From contig JALVPA010000170.1 in assembly GCA_027026055.1 (NCBI GenBank), forward strand, positions 1-27,026: a DNA stretch of 27,026 nucleotides. Reading direction: 5' to 3'. The position numbers and the translations under genes are program-made. This document shows positions 1-7,394 of this stretch, one piece after another. Position 1 is the first letter of the stretch, and every line of letters starts with the position of its first letter. The stretch is from Campylobacteraceae bacterium. Lineage in GTDB: Bacteria; Campylobacterota; Campylobacteria; Campylobacterales; Sulfurovaceae. A model generated the notes under the pieces. The model was not told the origin of the DNA, made no database searches, and was given only the letters and a program-made list of their open reading frames with translations.

Positions 1-257
1 CGCTATTGAAGGTTTTTGCCGAAGCGGGCTACAAACAAGAGGTGGGTCCGGGAGTGTACGATATCCATTCGCCGCGTATTCCGAGTGTCGAAGAGATCGT
101 CGCACAGATACGAAAACTGCTTGAAGTGCTCCCCGCAAAACAGCTTTGGATCAACCCCGATTGCGGTCTGAAAACCCGCCGATACGAAGAGGTGATTCCC
201 GCATTGGAGCATATGGTCGAAGCGGTGCGCACCGTACGCAAGGAGTTGGGGATATAG
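1..257 (+). CDS. metE: Cobalamin-independent methionine synthase, C-terminal end (partial)
   Basis: The frame is open from the left edge (first full codon at 3) to TAG at 255-257, giving about 84 residues, so the gene starts outside the window. The visible part matches the C-terminal end of MetE: GPGVYDIHSPR, then PSVEEI, then WINPDCGLKTR. The Cys in NPDCGLKTR is the last zinc ligand of this family, which activates homocysteine for methyl transfer from methyltetrahydropteroyl-glutamate in the cytoplasm. It converges with the next gene with only 8 bases between the stops, and no terminator hairpin is visible. Identification is firm; the part upstream of the window is unseen. Confidence 0.93.
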   Translation, partial: LLKVFAEAGYKQEVGPGVYDIHSPRIPSVEEIVAQIRKLLEVLPAKQLWINPDCGLKTRRYEEVIPALEHMVEAVRTVRKELGI

Positions 258-265
258 TCTCGCGC

Positions 266-523
266 TTATTCCTCGGATTTGATTTCGATCAGCTCTTCGA
301 GAAGCTCCGTCGCTTCGGCTTCGTCCATCTCGTCGCGGTTGATCTCCTCGACGATGGCGAAACATTCCGTGCGCATGTCGCGCATCTCTTCGAGATCTTT
401 TTTATCTTCCGTAGAAGCGTTTTTAGTTTTATCTATTTTGGCAAAAAGCGCGTCTATCTCCGCTTCGAGATCGGGTAAAAGTTCGTTTTCTATCAAGTTT
501 TTCAATTTTTCGGTGGCTTTCAT
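266..523 (-). CDS. Small acidic helical protein, unidentified
   Basis: 85 residues starting MKATEKLKNL. The frame extends 15 codons further upstream, but the ATG at 523 is chosen because a GGAAA site sits just before it and the upstream residues look non-coding. The protein is very rich in Glu, Asp and Lys with few aromatic residues and regularly spaced Leu/Ile, and is probably an all-helical or coiled-coil cytoplasmic protein. It has no signal peptide, no membrane segment and one Cys. I do not recognise the family. It stands alone between metE (convergent) and a repeat-bearing non-coding stretch. Codon use matches its neighbours, which supports a real gene. Confidence 0.6.
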   Translation of the reverse strand: MKATEKLKNLIENELLPDLEAEIDALFAKIDKTKNASTEDKKDLEEMRDMRTECFAIVEEINRDEMDEAEATELLEELIEIKSEE

Positions 524-929
524 GATTTTCCTATCGGACGTTATATGTAGCATTATAGCGCAAAACAATGAACAATGAGTAGTGAGGAATGAGGAACCGA
601 ATTGAGTGAAGAGTTGAGAATGAAGAGTGATGAGTGAAGAGTGAAGGGTGAAGAGTGAAAAGATTCGGTAGGTTTTTTTGAATGAGGAAGCGAGGTTTTC
701 GAGTCGGTTTAGGCAATAGCTATGGTTTGCTTTAGATTTTGTCTAACGGCGTGAGTGAAGTAGATTTCCTACAAGTTTGCGTCGGTTTTACTTTGACCAA
801 AAGAAAATCGAGAGTTTGCTACAGATTTGAGTGTTTTGGCATGAGTTGAACGAGGGAGTTTACAAAAAGCGTAAATGACCGAGTGAAACGAAGCCAATCA
901 CTCAAAGATGTAGTGAAGGCTCGGTTTTA
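524..929. other. 406-base non-coding stretch with simple repeats
   Basis: No reading frame here looks like a gene. Positions 566-660 are dominated by short GA/TGA-rich motifs, including the tandem array described separately. From 660 to 929 the words AGTGAA and CACTCAA recur, and the reverse strand has short open stretches broken by stops, such as one reading SRFSFGQSKTDANL. This could be a decayed ORF or a dispersed repeat family. No convincing terminator for mrp, which ends at 930, was found. Confidence 0.5.
604..659. repeat. 7-bp tandem repeat, eight units, consensus GAGTGAA
   Basis: Eight consecutive 7-base units run from 604 to 659. Four match GAGTGAA exactly (604, 632, 639, 653) and the other four differ by one or two bases (GAGTTGA, GAATGAA, GAGTGAT, GGGTGAA). 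The array lies in non-coding DNA upstream of the small acidic gene, which reads away from it on the - strand. The same unit occurs three times in another intergenic gap at 13932-13952. Confidence 0.85.
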
Positions 930-2105
930 TTAGTGGCAGCCGCAGCTACCGCCGCTATGCCCGCCGCTTGCCGCGCCGCTTGCCGCACCCGCACCGGTGG
1001 AGCATGCGCTCACGCCCGGAGGCGTGGTGGGCTGGATGGCGGCGTTGTCCGCCGCACCCTCTTCGAGGACTTCTTCAACAAAACTCCATAGTTTGTTCGC
1101 CGCTTCTTGATAGCGTTTGGCGGTTTCGGAGTCGGGTTTGTGATAAACCACCGGATGCCCGGTATCGCCGCCCACTCTGATCGCAGGCTCGATGGGGATA
1201 CGCGCCAGCACTTGCGTATCGTACTCTTTTGCGACCGGTTCGGTCGTCCCCATACCGAAAATATCGGACTCTTCGCCGCAGTTGGGGCAGATGAAACCGC
1301 TCATATTTTCGATGATACCCGCCGTGGGGATATGCAACTTTTTAAACATATCCAAAGAGCGACGCGAATCGTCCAACGATACCTCTTGCGGCGTCGTAAC
1401 GGTGATACCCGCCGTTACCGGTACCGACTGCGCCAGCGTCAACTGCGCGTCACCCGTGCCCGGAGGCATATCGATAACGAGTACATCCAACTCCGACCAG
1501 AGAATGTCTCTGAGGAACTGTTCGATCGCCTTCATAATCATCGAACCGCGCCAGATCAGCGATTGACCGGGCTCCATCAACGACCCCATCGACATCACTT
1601 CGACACCGTAAGCTTTCAAAGGCAACACTTTGTTGCCCTGAATTTCGGGTTTTTGCTCTTCCAATCCCATCATACGAGGGATATTGGGACCGTAGATATC
1701 GGCGTCAAGCAAGCCTACTTTTTTACCCTGCATCGCCAAAGCGATGGATAGGTTGACCGATGTGGTCGATTTACCCACGCCTCCCTTTCCGGAGCTGACC
1801 ATCACGAAGCTTTTGATGTGCGGCGCGATGTTTTTGCCGCTGATGGTGTTGCTCATTTGCTTGGGGGGCTTGGGTGCGTTGATATGTATATCGATCGTCT
1901 CGAACCCCGCTTTTTTCAGCTCTGTCGTCGCATCGTGCAGTATCTGTTGTTTCACCTCGTCCGCCGATGAGGTGATGTCGATCGTGACGGAGACTTTATC
2001 TCCGTCCGCTTCGATATCTTTGACGAAATCAAACGTCACGATATCTTTGGTAAATCCGGGATAGATGACGTTTTTAAGCGCCTCCAATACCTTTTCTTTT
2101 GTCAT
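930..2105 (-). CDS. mrp: Mrp/ApbC-type Fe-S cluster carrier P-loop ATPase
   Basis: 391 residues from an ATG at 2105 preceded by AGGAGT. Residues 1-75 form a MIP18/DUF59 domain. The deviant Walker A motif GKGGVGKST is at 106-114, followed by DADIYGPN, DMPPGTGD and the paired-cysteine motif ICPNC, which binds the bridging [4Fe-4S] cluster in the NBP35/Mrp family. The cytoplasmic protein carries Fe-S clusters to apo-targets, which fits a window rich in Fe-S enzymes. The C-terminus is unusual: a low-complexity Gly/Ala/Ser tail of about 30 residues with a Cys near its start, ending GGSCGCH. It is divergent from ispDF across a 194-base promoter region and appears monocistronic. Confidence 0.95.
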   Translation of the reverse strand: MTKEKVLEALKNVIYPGFTKDIVTFDFVKDIEADGDKVSVTIDITSSADEVKQQILHDATTELKKAGFETIDIHINAPKPPKQMSNTISGKNIAPHIKSFVMVSSGKGGVGKSTTSVNLSIALAMQGKKVGLLDADIYGPNIPRMMGLEEQKPEIQGNKVLPLKAYGVEVMSMGSLMEPGQSLIWRGSMIMKAIEQFLRDILWSELDVLVIDMPPGTGDAQLTLAQSVPVTAGITVTTPQEVSLDDSRRSLDMFKKLHIPTAGIIENMSGFICPNCGEESDIFGMGTTEPVAKEYDTQVLARIPIEPAIRVGGDTGHPVVYHKPDSETAKRYQEAANKLWSFVEEVLEEGAADNAAIQPTTPPGVSACSTGAGAASGAASGGHSGGSCGCH

Positions 2106-2140
2106 GAATGACTCCTGTCGTTACGAAATTTGATATTTGA

Positions 2141-2146
2141 GTTATA
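2141..2146 (-). promoter_or_regulatory. Putative mrp -10 element
   Basis: On the - strand the hexamer TATAAC lies about 36 bases upstream of the mrp start, with AT-rich DNA further upstream. No clear -35 is seen, which is normal for sigma70 promoters in this phylum. This is the best candidate, not a proven site. Confidence 0.4.
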
Positions 2147-2182
2147 CCCGTAGAAACTTAAACGATGTTGAAAAATATAGAT

Positions 2183-2203
2183 TTAAGAGTATTTTTCTCT
2201 TAA
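2183..2203. promoter_or_regulatory. Perfect inverted repeat between mrp and ispDF
   Basis: Two 7-base arms, TTAAGAG (2183-2189) and CTCTTAA (2197-2203), flank a 7-base T-rich spacer. The element lies between the divergent mrp and ispDF promoters, about 60 bases from the ispDF -10 and about 37 from the mrp -10. It could be an operator shared by both, or simply a product of AT-rich composition. Confidence 0.35.
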
Positions 2204-2262
2204 TTCAATAAATTTGTACGATTTAGCTCTTTTCGATTTAAGAAACTATAAGTTTTTGCTTG

Positions 2263-2268
2263 TATAAT
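2263..2268 (+). promoter_or_regulatory. Putative ispDF operon -10 element
   Basis: A perfect TATAAT hexamer sits 32 bases before the TTG start of ispDF, preceded by T-rich runs rather than a -35 box. This is the usual look of a vegetative promoter in Campylobacterota. It would drive ispDF, the regulator, the Sat-like gene and the PgpA-like gene. Confidence 0.65.
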
Positions 2269-2299
2269 CCGTTACAATTCGATACACACGAGGTGACTT

Positions 2300-3442
2300 T
2301 TGTCCGAGACGACACTCATCCTGTTGGGTGCGGGAAACGCTACGCGTTTCGATGCGCCCGTCAAAAAACAGTGGCTCTATATCGGCAACGAACCGCTTTG
2401 GCTTACGGTGGCGAAACGCTTCGAACGCAGCGGGCTTTTCGATGACATTGTCGTGACGGGAAGCGGTGACGAACTGCACTATATGAAACATTTCGCCGAC
2501 TATACCTTCGTCGAAGGAGGCACATCGCGCCAAGCTTCCCTGAAAAACGCATTACGAAAAGTGACAACTCCGTATGTCATGGTCAGCGATATTGCGCGCG
2601 CCTGCGTCTCCGATACGCTATTGCGACGCCTCTACGACGCCAAAGAAGACGCAGCGTGTATCGTACCTTATCTTCCCGCAACCGATACCGTTTATATGGA
2701 CGATACGCCGATCGATCGAACGCGCGTTAAACTGATTCAAACCCCGCAACTGAGTCGCACGGAGATACTTGTACGCGCACTTGAGAACGATACGGAGTTT
2801 ACGGACGACAGCTCCGCAATCGCCGCACTGGGAAAAAAAGTGCTTTTTGTCGAAGGGGAAACACGTGCGCACAAACTTACGAAAATAGAAGATTTGGCGA
2901 AGCTTCCCTGCCTTCAAGCGCCGGATTCGACACTCCGCGTCGGCTACGGTATCGATATTCATCCTTTCGAAGCGAACAAAACGATGAAGCTTTGCGGTAT
3001 CGCCATCGAAAGTGTCGATTACGGTTTCAAAGCGCACAGCGACGGCGATGTCGCTATCCATGCAATCATCGATGCGCTCTTGGGTGCGGCGGGTATGGGC
3101 GATATCGGGGAGCTTTATCCCGATACCGATACAGCGTACGCGAACGCCGACTCCACCGCATTGTTGCAAGATACGCTCTCTCACATCCGCATATGCGGTC
3201 TCATACCCGTGCATCTGGATATAACGATCTTGGCGCAAGCGCCGAAACTCTCCCCTTATAAAGCGGCGATGCGACGCAAGCTCGCCGAGTTGACGGGGCT
3301 GGCGACCCACCGTATCAATATCAAAGCGACCACCGCCGAAAAACTCGGTTTCGTAGGACGCAAAGAGGGCGTTACGGTACATGCGACCGCCGCACTCAAG
3401 CCTTACGACTGGACAATCCACCTCAAGGAACGAGACCTATGA
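2300..3442 (+). CDS. ispDF: Bifunctional IspD/IspF of the MEP isoprenoid pathway
   Basis: 380 residues from a TTG start at 2300, supported by an AGGTGA site 4 bases before it. Residues 1-205 are the IspD domain (CDP-ME synthesis from MEP and CTP), with a nucleotide-binding loop LLGAGNATRFD at 8-18 and VSDIAR in place of the usual HDxAR; as I recall, C. jejuni IspDF also has Ser there. Residues 212-380 are IspF (MECDP synthase): GIDIHPF carries the metal ligands Asp219 and His221, followed by KAHSDGDVAIHAIIDALLGA. Fusion of the two enzymes is typical of Campylobacterota and alphaproteobacteria. The stop overlaps the next start as ATGA. Confidence 0.96.
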   Translation: MSETTLILLGAGNATRFDAPVKKQWLYIGNEPLWLTVAKRFERSGLFDDIVVTGSGDELHYMKHFADYTFVEGGTSRQASLKNALRKVTTPYVMVSDIARACVSDTLLRRLYDAKEDAACIVPYLPATDTVYMDDTPIDRTRVKLIQTPQLSRTEILVRALENDTEFTDDSSAIAALGKKVLFVEGETRAHKLTKIEDLAKLPCLQAPDSTLRVGYGIDIHPFEANKTMKLCGIAIESVDYGFKAHSDGDVAIHAIIDALLGAAGMGDIGELYPDTDTAYANADSTALLQDTLSHIRICGLIPVHLDITILAQAPKLSPYKAAMRRKLAELTGLATHRINIKATTAEKLGFVGRKEGVTVHATAALKPYDWTIHLKERDL

Positions 3443-4320
3443 AGATCATCATTGTGGAAAACGAACTCTACCTGGCACAAAGCATTGCCGCCAAACTCGG
3501 TGAAAACGGTTTCGATACGGAAATCTACAGTTCCATCAAAGAGGCGATGCAAAGCGAAGGCGACGTCTATTTGCTGTCGACAAACCTACCCGGACAAAGC
3601 GTCACCCCTCTTATTACGCAATTTCGCGACAAGATTATCATTTTGATGGTAAACTACATCAACAACGATACCGTGGGCGAACCGCTCAAGCTGGGGGCGA
3701 AAGACTATATCGTCAAACCCTTTATGATCGAAGAGTTGTTACGAAAAATCGAACACTACCGCGAATATCAAGATCTCAAAAAAGAGGTGCAACTCTATAA
3801 AAGCTATATCGACAACTTTCTGGGCGAAATCGAAACCGACTTCGACGCATCTACACTCAACACTCCCGTCGTCATCCATACCAATTACCCAAGACTAATC
3901 GACAAAATCGTCTTTGCCTATGCCGAGACGATCGACAAACCTTTACGGATGATACGCCTTTCGCAAGAAGAGTGGAAAGAAAAAATCGCCGCCGTCCATC
4001 CGCGTGCGCTACTCTATCTGACCGACGCGCACGCACTCAAACAAAACGATTTGGATACGTTGTGCGACATTCTTAAAGAGTACGACTTTATTTTAAGCAC
4101 GACCAACACGATCGAAACCCCTTTTCCCACACTAACACTCACCACCGAATCGAAACTTTACGATCAAAACGAAATCCTCACTATCGACGATTATGTCAAA
4201 TATATCGTCAACAATTTCCAATACAAACTGCCCGATACCGAACTAAGCAAAAAACTCGGTATCTCGCGCAAAAGCCTTTGGGAAAAGCGCAAAAAATTCG
4301 GCCTGTTCAAAAAAAAATAA
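3439..4320 (+). CDS. Atypical orphan response regulator, HP1021/Cj1608 type
   Basis: 293 residues, overlapping the end of ispDF by 4 bases. The N-terminal 110 residues form a receiver domain that keeps KDYIVKPF (the Lys switch region), but the phospho-acceptor Asp is replaced: VYLLSTNLPG puts Ser at residue 47. HP1021 of Helicobacter pylori also has Ser there and also follows ispDF. A middle domain of unknown fold follows, and residues 255-290 form a helix-turn-helix (LSKKLGISRKSLWEKRKKFG). HP1021 regulates transcription and oriC activity and responds to redox through cysteines; this copy has a single Cys. The assignment rests on Ser47, length and position. DNA targets are unknown here. Confidence 0.85.
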   Translation: MKIIIVENELYLAQSIAAKLGENGFDTEIYSSIKEAMQSEGDVYLLSTNLPGQSVTPLITQFRDKIIILMVNYINNDTVGEPLKLGAKDYIVKPFMIEELLRKIEHYREYQDLKKEVQLYKSYIDNFLGEIETDFDASTLNTPVVIHTNYPRLIDKIVFAYAETIDKPLRMIRLSQEEWKEKIAAVHPRALLYLTDAHALKQNDLDTLCDILKEYDFILSTTNTIETPFPTLTLTTESKLYDQNEILTIDDYVKYIVNNFQYKLPDTELSKKLGISRKSLWEKRKKFGLFKKK

Positions 4321-4329
4321 GGAGTGCGT

Positions 4330-5508
4330 ATGGCACGCAAATCTCTCTATATCGACACCGAAGCGCTCTCCACGCTCGCTCTTGTCGAAGCGGGGCTTAT
4401 CGCACCCGTGACGAAACTAATGAATAGCAAAGAGGCCGAAGAGGTCGATCGTACCAAACACTACAAAGGCGTGCCCTTTCCTTTTGCATTCGTACTCGCG
4501 CCCAAAGGCAAACGCAACGAAACGGTACTCGAATCGCTGCGTCCCGGCGAAACACTCGATCTCATCAACGAGGGCAAAAAAGTCGGTGAACTGGAAGTCG
4601 AAGAGACCTTCGAAATCGATCCCAAACAGCGTCTTTACAATATTTACGGTACCGCAGACCCTTCCCATCCCGGAGTCAAAAATACGATGTCAAGACTCGG
4701 ACATATCGCCGTCAGCGGTCCTTATCGTGTCGAGTACCCTCTCATCCGAGACAACATCAAACGTATCGAACAGATGAAAACGCGCACCGGCGCCAAATTC
4801 GTTTCGGCGATGATGATCGCCGCCAATCCGCTCAACCGCGCCCACGAACGTATGATTCGCCAAACCATCAGCGATACCGATTTGCTGGTGCTCTTTTTGC
4901 GCAAACCTTTTACCGAAGAAGGTCTTCGCTACGATATCCGCTATCAAGCGCTAATACGCTTTATCGAAAACTTCATTCCGCGCAACAAAATACTGGTGCT
5001 TCCGTTTGAAAACACCTATATCTTCGCGGGATACAACGAACTCATCCTCGATGCGATTTTGGCGAAAAACTACGGCTGCGATCAGCTTGTGGTAGGAAAG
5101 AATCACGGAGGTTTGGGACTCTACTACGACAAAAATCGTATCAACACTATCTTCGATCACTGCAAAAACATCGATATCCATATTAAAACGGTCGACGAGT
5201 ATGTCTATTGCGACGTATGTAAAACGTTGGTAAGCACCCAAACCTGTCCGCACGGACAACACCATCATGTGCACTATCACAGCGAATCGATATTGAAATT
5301 GATTCAAAGCGGATTAATGCCGCCGCCGATATTGGTACGCAAAGAGGTCTCCGCCAATATCCTCGCTTCGCTCTTTCCCGACAGGTTCGACAACTTGCAA
5401 CAACTCTACTACTCGCTGATGCCCGGTTCGGGACTGCTCGAAAGACAAAGTGAAGAGCAGTTTTACATCAAACTCATCGAACTTTATCAAACGTCATCGC
5501 TGACCTAA
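4330..5508 (+). CDS. Sulfate adenylyltransferase-like protein with altered active site
   Basis: 392 residues from the ATG at 4330, placed by AAGGAG 5 bases upstream; a GTG 6 bases earlier is also open. The length and the order of conserved blocks match dissimilatory-type ATP sulfurylase (Sat). However, the key motifs are changed. QTRNPxHRAHE reads IAANPLNRAHE (163-173), losing Gln, Thr, the sulfate-binding Arg and the first His. AGPREA reads AGYNEL (233-238). GRDHAG reads GKNHGG (256-261). SGTxIR reads SESILK (318-323). A metal-site-like Cys/His set near 294-308 remains. As I recall, Cj1609 in the same neighbourhood is called a putative sulfate adenylyltransferase. True sulfurylase activity looks doubtful; the real role is unknown. 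Confidence 0.8.
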   Translation: MARKSLYIDTEALSTLALVEAGLIAPVTKLMNSKEAEEVDRTKHYKGVPFPFAFVLAPKGKRNETVLESLRPGETLDLINEGKKVGELEVEETFEIDPKQRLYNIYGTADPSHPGVKNTMSRLGHIAVSGPYRVEYPLIRDNIKRIEQMKTRTGAKFVSAMMIAANPLNRAHERMIRQTISDTDLLVLFLRKPFTEEGLRYDIRYQALIRFIENFIPRNKILVLPFENTYIFAGYNELILDAILAKNYGCDQLVVGKNHGGLGLYYDKNRINTIFDHCKNIDIHIKTVDEYVYCDVCKTLVSTQTCPHGQHHHVHYHSESILKLIQSGLMPPPILVRKEVSANILASLFPDRFDNLQQLYYSLMPGSGLLERQSEEQFYIKLIELYQTSSLT

Positions 5509-5518
5509 AGGAGAAAAA

Positions 5519-6007
5519 GTGGAGTTCCAACGATTTGTCGTGACATTCGGCACAAAAAGTTCACCTAAGAAAAAAGTCGAGATAGTTCTTGCCCTACTTT
5601 CGCTGCTTTTTGGCATAGGCGTACTCTTTACACTCGGTGGAGAGACGCTTTTTTTGATCGCACTCTTTTTTCTAATAGCAGGTATCGTCGAAGGTAACAA
5701 GTTCTTGCAAAGCGGCGGAGAGCGTACACACATCCTCAGCGGTATTGCCGTCGGCGTGTGGTTTGCGATGCTCACTCCGCTTCAAGCATTGGCGACCCTC
5801 CCTCACCCTACGGGCGATATCGCGGCTTTTACGACGGCGGCAATCCTCTTTTTATTCTTCAGATATACGCGCATATCGACAATAGGCTGGCTCTATAGAC
5901 GCGTCGGCGGTGCGCTCGGGGTATTGCTTTCGGATCTGTTGGCGGGCTTTGCGGCGGGGATGGCGACACTTCTTGTTATCTTTTTGTCTGTACGACTCAT
6001 TGGCTAA
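5519..6007 (+). CDS. PgpA-like membrane protein, catalytic residues largely missing
   Basis: 162 residues from a GTG at 5519, preceded by AGGAG and 10 bases after the Sat-like stop. It has four or five hydrophobic segments. The C-terminal block RISTIGWLYRRVGGALG then VLLSDLLAGF aligns with the end of phosphatidylglycerophosphatase A, which dephosphorylates PGP to PG at the inner membrane. The acidic residues expected in PgpA are not there: the Asp-Glu motif before the third helix reads ILSGIAVG, the DxxKP motif reads RISTIG, and the final Asp-Asp reads Ser-Asp. Position in the operon matches Cj1610 (pgpA). It overlaps the convergent GTPase gene by 11 bases. Enzyme activity is uncertain. Confidence 0.6.
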   Translation: MEFQRFVVTFGTKSSPKKKVEIVLALLSLLFGIGVLFTLGGETLFLIALFFLIAGIVEGNKFLQSGGERTHILSGIAVGVWFAMLTPLQALATLPHPTGDIAAFTTAAILFLFFRYTRISTIGWLYRRVGGALGVLLSDLLAGFAAGMATLLVIFLSVRLIG

Positions 6008-7394
6008 GCAGCTTTCGCTCCAGTACCCTTTTTAGATGTTCGGCATACGATAGTCGCGCTTTTTGCGCCTCTTCGTCGCATTTGCGCATCTTTCGATGCA
6101 GCGTTTCGAGGTGTTTGCGATCGGATTCTTCCAAATAGCGTTCGACAAAGCGCGTATCAGGTTGCAAATGCAACGTTTCGCGTTTGGCGTGAGACAAGGT
6201 TGCGATACGCATCGTATGATAAAGCAATCTGTTTAATAACACATAAGGAAAATTACGGCTCTTCATCGGACCCGCACGCATCGTATAACTACCGAGTTTG
6301 CGTCCCAATATCTCGATATCGCTAAGCTTCTCAAACGCAAAATAAGCCGCCGTACCGCCGCCGATCGCACCGACGATACCACCTAAAAACATCGTATGTC
6401 CCAAAAAGAGAAGATCAATCCCCGCACCTCCGATTCCGCCCGTCACCGCTCCGGCCGTCACAATCTCTTTGCGGGTCAATCCGAAGAGTTCCGCACTCTT
6501 CTCTGAAAAAAGATCGTCGTTTTGTAACGACAGGGTATCTTCCGACTTTTGAATGCGGCTATGATGCCAAATCTTCTCTATCTTTGTTTTGGCGTGCGCC
6601 TCCATATTGCGTAACGACTCTTTGTAGCGCTCCATCAACATCGTTTTTTGCGATTCGTCGGGCACATCCGCAGCTATCGTGACGCTCTCGGTATGACATA
6701 GCGCCTCCGACACGGTTCGGGCAATCGTCTCGGCACTATGCTTGATCTGTCGTTTACGATACGCCGTAAAACTTTCGACGGAGCGTTTGAGCGAAGCTGT
6801 CCATCGTTCGTCCATCTGCGCCATACTCTCCAGCAACGCCAAATGCTGAGTGTAATGCGCTTGCATCGGATCGAAGGTACGTATGATATGAAAGTAACCC
6901 GAGAGCGCCCGTCGCCACGCATCGGTAAAATCACTCTCGTCTATACGGTTGATCAGCGCCATCGACGGTTGTCCCGTCCATCGCAATATCTCCATCTCCG
7001 CTTCGTATTCGCTACCGTAAGGCTTGGAACCGTCGACGACATAAACGATTCCCGCACCTTCGACGATAGGTGTCAACAGTTCGATCTCGTCGGCAAAACG
7101 CGGATTATCTTTGTAGCGACGCACAAAAGCGCGCACCGCCTCAAATCTTTTATCCGCGGGGCAAGGCTCTTTTCGGAGTATCTCCAACACTTCGGCGGGA
7201 CGCTGAAAGCCCGGCGTATCGATCAAGGTATAAAGCCGTGTACCGTCCACCTCGAAAGGATAGGCGCTATGGCGTTTCGTCGTACCGGGCACATCGGAAA
7301 CCGCTACCGTATCGTCCATCGCAAGTGCCGAAACGATGGCACTTTTGCCTTTGTTGGGATGACCGACCACGGCAAATGCGGGCGCTTTGTTCAT
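5997..7394 (-). CDS. DUF3482-family GTPase
   Basis: 465 residues, start ATG at 7394 directly after the TAG of the preceding gene, with a near-perfect GGAGGTGAT site. An Era/TrmE-like G domain occupies about residues 1-200: G1 GHPNKGKS (11-18), a PGTT switch, G3 DTPG (59-62) and a G4-like NRID. A helical middle follows, then a Gly-rich hydrophobic stretch around 310-355 able to associate with the membrane, and a charged coiled-coil C-terminus. This layout matches the DUF3482 family, which pairs with DUF2868 proteins as here. The function is unknown in the literature I know; a membrane-linked GTPase is inferred. It is the last gene of the malic enzyme operon. Confidence 0.85.
   Translation of the reverse strand: MNKAPAFAVVGHPNKGKSAIVSALAMDDTVAVSDVPGTTKRHSAYPFEVDGTRLYTLIDTPGFQRPAEVLEILRKEPCPADKRFEAVRAFVRRYKDNPRFADEIELLTPIVEGAGIVYVVDGSKPYGSEYEAEMEILRWTGQPSMALINRIDESDFTDAWRRALSGYFHIIRTFDPMQAHYTQHLALLESMAQMDERWTASLKRSVESFTAYRKRQIKHSAETIARTVSEALCHTESVTIAADVPDESQKTMLMERYKESLRNMEAHAKTKIEKIWHHSRIQKSEDTLSLQNDDLFSEKSAELFGLTRKEIVTAGAVTGGIGGAGIDLLFLGHTMFLGGIVGAIGGGTAAYFAFEKLSDIEILGRKLGSYTMRAGPMKSRNFPYVLLNRLLYHTMRIATLSHAKRETLHLQPDTRFVERYLEESDRKHLETLHRKMRKCDEEAQKARLSYAEHLKRVLERKLLSQ

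Noticed and set aside
2618..3421. 267-codon open frame on the - strand
   Set aside because: It is fully antisense to ispDF and its composition (Arg- and Cys-rich, no family motif) fits a shadow frame.
5997..6007. Frame error at the overlapping 3' ends of the PgpA-like and GTPase genes
   Set aside because: Both frames end cleanly in their own stops and both proteins have plausible C-termini; an 11-base convergent overlap is ordinary.
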